From Opitutaceae bacterium (lineage in GTDB: Bacteria > Verrucomicrobiota > Verrucomicrobiia > Opitutales > Opitutaceae), in NCBI GenBank assembly GCA_015075305.1, contig JABTUS010000002.1, positions 310,001 to 374,000 of the forward strand: a DNA stretch of 64,000 bases, given 5' to 3'. Under the pieces are notes generated by a model, which saw only the letters and a list, made by a program, of their open reading frames with translations, had not been told where the DNA came from and ran no database searches. Position 1 is the first letter of the stretch, and every line of letters starts with the position of its first letter. A program made the position numbers and the translations under genes. Positions 61,564 to 64,000 of the stretch are shown here, in pieces.

Positions 61564-61694
61564 AAAGCGCCGCAGCCTTGGTTTGCGCGGGGGGATTCGC
61601 CACAAAAAACGCTCGGTTCCTCCCCGGGGATGCGGAATTGAAGCGCTTTTCGGCCAGGAGAATAGTCAACTGCTGTGAATAGACCCGAATCGAC

Positions 61695-62609
61695 ATGTTC
61701 GCGGCATTCCTCACGACGATCTTCTTTTCACTGTCCTCGATTTTTGCCAATCGAAGCATCCGGGTGGTCGGGGCGACCCATGCGAATCTGGGCCGCCTGA
61801 TGGTCGCGGCGGCCGTGCTTGGGCTCTATGCACACACGCTCGGACACGGACTTGAAGGCAACGCCACACCCTGGCTCCTGATCAGCGGCGTCATCGGCAT
61901 GGGACTCGGCGACATCGCGGCCTTTGGTGCGTTTCCGATCTTGGGCTCGCGGCTGACGGCACTCGTGACCCAGTGCCTGGCGGCCCCGATCGCCGCGGGC
62001 GTAGAGTACCTGTGGCTCGGCACGACGCTCACGGGGATTCAGGTTCTGTGGAGCACGGTGATTCTGGGCGGAGTTGGTTTTGCATTGATGCCGTCGCGGC
62101 GCAATCCCCCCCGGGTCAAGGTGAAGCCGATCGGTTTTCTCTGGGGCTTTTTTTCCGCAGCCGGGCAGGGAGTTGGCGCGGTTCTCAGCCGCAAGGCCAG
62201 TGAGGTCGCAAATTCCAGCGGGCAGACCCTTGATGGCATTACTGGAGCCTATCAGCGCATCCTCGGAGGACTTGTGATCGCCCTTCTCTTTTTTCTGATC
62301 CGGGCAGTCATCAAGAGGGCGTTTGGTGGAAAGAGTCAGGAACCGGCGCTGCCTCGATCAGTCGATCGGCCCTGGTATGCATTTCTCTGGATTCCCGCCA
62401 ATGCGCTGTCCGGCGCGGTCATCGGAGTAAGTTGCTACCAGTGGGCGCTCTTCACGACCAGCAGCGGACTCGTTCTTCCCATTGTCGCAACAACGCCCCT
62501 GGTGATCATTCCGCTCTCGTATTGGATTGAGCGGGAAACGCCCACCCTTCGCTCGATCATCGGCGCCGCGATTGCGGTCACCGGTGCGGTGGCGCTCACG
62601 CAGGTGTAG
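61695..62609 (+). CDS. DMT-family (EamA) transporter
   Basis: 304 aa with about ten membrane helices in two EamA-like halves (LTTIFFSLSSIFANRSIRVVG, WLLISGVIGMGLGDIAAFGAFPILGSRLTALV and VLPIVATTPLVIIPLSYWIERETPTLRSIIGAAIAVTGAVAL). Substrate unknown; members export amino acids or nucleotide sugars. Likely a single gene; its promoter faces the deoxyhypusine-synthase-like gene. Confidence 0.85.
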   Translation: MFAAFLTTIFFSLSSIFANRSIRVVGATHANLGRLMVAAAVLGLYAHTLGHGLEGNATPWLLISGVIGMGLGDIAAFGAFPILGSRLTALVTQCLAAPIAAGVEYLWLGTTLTGIQVLWSTVILGGVGFALMPSRRNPPRVKVKPIGFLWGFFSAAGQGVGAVLSRKASEVANSSGQTLDGITGAYQRILGGLVIALLFFLIRAVIKRAFGGKSQEPALPRSVDRPWYAFLWIPANALSGAVIGVSCYQWALFTTSSGLVLPIVATTPLVIIPLSYWIERETPTLRSIIGAAIAVTGAVALTQV

Positions 62610-62632
62610 GGCGGCTTCGCCAATTGGCGCGA

Positions 62633-62770
62633 CTAGAAATCCGCGAACAAGCCTTCCGGGGAGGCGAACGGAATCCGGTAGGTGGAGAAATCGCGCGTGT
62701 CTGTGGCGGCCACCAACGGGCCGGTATCAACCAGCACGACGCGCTTTAAGGCGATTTCGGATGGTTTCAT
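62633..62770 (-). pseudogene. VapC-type PIN toxin remnant with internal deletion
   Basis: 45 codons only. The start (KRVVLVDTGPLVAA) is that of a PIN toxin, and the end (TDTRDFSTYRIPFASPEGLFADF) is the usual PIN C-terminus. They are joined in frame with about 80 middle residues missing, including the central catalytic acids. It cannot be active. Confidence 0.7.
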
Positions 62771-62969
62771 GCGTGCTTTCTGAACGATGCGGACGACGCA
62801 CAACGCCGAACAGGTGTTCCAAGTCGGCGAACGGGCGCTCTGGCTTGCCGGTGGCACGGGCGAAGACATACATTGTTTCGCCCGACTTCACCTTGATGGT
62901 TTCGCCTCAGTCGGCGGCGGCACGCGCGGCACGGAAATTCCGCTGAAAGTCTGTCAGGGTTGTTTCCAT
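62727..62969 (-). pseudogene. Antitoxin remnant with internal stop
   Basis: Minus-strand frame from ATG 62969 reads TLTDFQRNFRAARAAAD, a TGA stop, then GETIKVKSGETMYVFARATGKPERPFAD to a stop at 62727. Apart from the stop it looks like a Phd/VapB-type antitoxin, and it overlaps the deleted toxin. With the toxin gone, the antitoxin is free to decay. Confidence 0.65.
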
Positions 62970-63254
62970 GCCCAATCAGATTGTCTGACTGATAGCGGAC
63001 GTCAAGCGGGAGCCAGTGGTCGGCAGGCGGGCGCGGACGGTTCACAAGCCGGCCGAGGACAGCCTCCGCGCGAGTCCGGAAGTTCTTGCGGAAGCGTTTG
63101 CCAACGATGCGCGCGCAGAGTTCAAACACGATTTTCGCGGAGGAATTCGTGAACTCCGAAATGAAACAAGGATTTTCCGACTCTATGATCCATTGGGCCG
63201 GTCGATGTCCAAATAGCTTGTCGGAAACCTTAACTCGCTCTTTTAGAGCGAGAT

Positions 63255-63344
<90 letters not shown>

Positions 63345-63448
63345 TGGTGGCCCTCGCGCCCGCGTCAGGCGCTGAGGGGTTTGAGACGCTGCTCATCCGA
63401 GAATGTCCGGTCAACGGAAAACCTTTCCACCACATGCCGGCGGAAACC

Positions 63449-64000
63449 TCACTTTACCGCCTCCAGATTGAGGCTCATCAGCGTGCCGTGGGTCTTGTCG
63501 AGGTGCGGCAGATAAGCCTGCGAATAGTCGTCGACCTGCGCGTGCTCTGTCGTCCTCCAATCCCAGCGCCTCACCTCGCGAAATCCAACGGAAAGCAGCT
63601 CCCGCGTCAGAAGCGGTTCGTCAAAGACCATCCTGTGATAATCATACTCGTCGCGCTGCCCTCCCACGATCAATCCCACCAGGCCCGTCAACCCGTCCTT
63701 CAATCCCTGCTCATGGTAGAGCTTCGCGCAGGCGGCAAAATCGGGCACGGCGAGGCGCAGCACGCCCCCGCGCTCGAGCACTCGAAACCACTCCACCAGC
63801 ACCGCACGATACTCTTTCCGCGAGAAATGCTCGAGCACGTGCGCGGCATAAATCAGTTCAACCGAATCGCTCGCAATCGAGGGAAGCCGTTCGACGCGCG
63901 AAACCAGATCGATGTGCGGCAAGGGGAGGATGTCGACATGGTAGAACCCAGGTATGTATTTCCGGCCGCACCCCAAATGCAGCTTCCTCGGCCCAACCCC
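63449..64000 (-). CDS. SAM-dependent methyltransferase-like protein (5' end outside window)
   Basis: The frame is open to the right edge (LHLGCGRKYIPGFYHVDILP), so the start lies past base 64000. LHLGCG is SAM motif I; VELIYAAHVLEHFSRKEYRAVLVEWFRVLERGGVLRLAVPDF holds motifs II and III of class I methyltransferases, of the kind found in polysaccharide or surface-sugar clusters. Substrate unknown. It ends 105 bases after the tRNA-Ser 5' end in window coordinates. Confidence 0.75.
   Translation of the reverse strand, partial: GVGPRKLHLGCGRKYIPGFYHVDILPLPHIDLVSRVERLPSIASDSVELIYAAHVLEHFSRKEYRAVLVEWFRVLERGGVLRLAVPDFAACAKLYHEQGLKDGLTGLVGLIVGGQRDEYDYHRMVFDEPLLTRELLSVGFREVRRWDWRTTEHAQVDDYSQAYLPHLDKTHGTLMSLNLEAVK

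Overview
The window looks like a GC-rich chromosome from the Verrucomicrobiota, most likely an Opitutaceae-type bacterium. This is inferred from protein character, not from a database search. The pointers are a secreted protein with a VPDSG/PEP-CTERM-like tail, a giant PVC-type haem-binding CxxCH protein, a small stand-alone SWIB protein, a chlamydia-like class Ic ribonucleotide reductase beta subunit, a DUF1343 protein, and two large TonB receptors each paired with a LacI regulator.

Layout. 1-5448 is a nest of mobile DNA. An IS21-like element (istA plus an upstream zinc-finger/HTH accessory gene, minus strand) has cut a DUF1343 gene (5449-6004). The IS21 istA is itself cut by a 3,547-bp four-gene transposon (438-3984) with TGT...ACA inverted ends and a 7-bp target duplication. 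That transposon encodes a zinc-ribbon protein, a DDE transposase, an AAA ATPase and a 162-aa protein ending in QLSLF, the consensus sliding-clamp-binding pentapeptide. 6332-14590 holds a VPDSG-tail protein, two VapBC-type toxin-antitoxin pairs, a TPR protein, a DUF2298 membrane protein and rarA. 14715-20690 is a housekeeping block: a transglutaminase, ribB(A)-ribH-nusB-ftsY and a MOSC protein. A complete ISAs1-family element lies at 21006-22678; a solo copy of one of its ends lies at 9957-10083.

23141-33027 is a glycan-type uptake and degradation locus: a LacI regulator, a 20-bp perfect palindrome (likely its operator), a TonB receptor, a SUMF1-like/sialidase fusion, an FAD oxidoreductase and a sodium:solute symporter. 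33350-46559 carries the haem-binding giant protein, a quinone oxidoreductase, an Ig-like repeat protein, modBC, nrdB and two tandem corA genes. 46659-51413 holds a DUF4159 protein and a second TonB receptor/LacI pair. 51582-64000 holds a heterodimeric ABC exporter, SWIB, ptsN-like, slyX, a response regulator, a YyaL-like protein, a deoxyhypusine-synthase-like protein, a DMT transporter, a decayed toxin-antitoxin pair, tRNA-Ser(GGA) and a partial methyltransferase.

A caution for the whole window: ftsY, which should be essential, reads as frameshifted by two missing bases. Some frameshifts in the mobile elements may therefore be assembly indels and not decay. No rRNA, CRISPR array or phage was seen.
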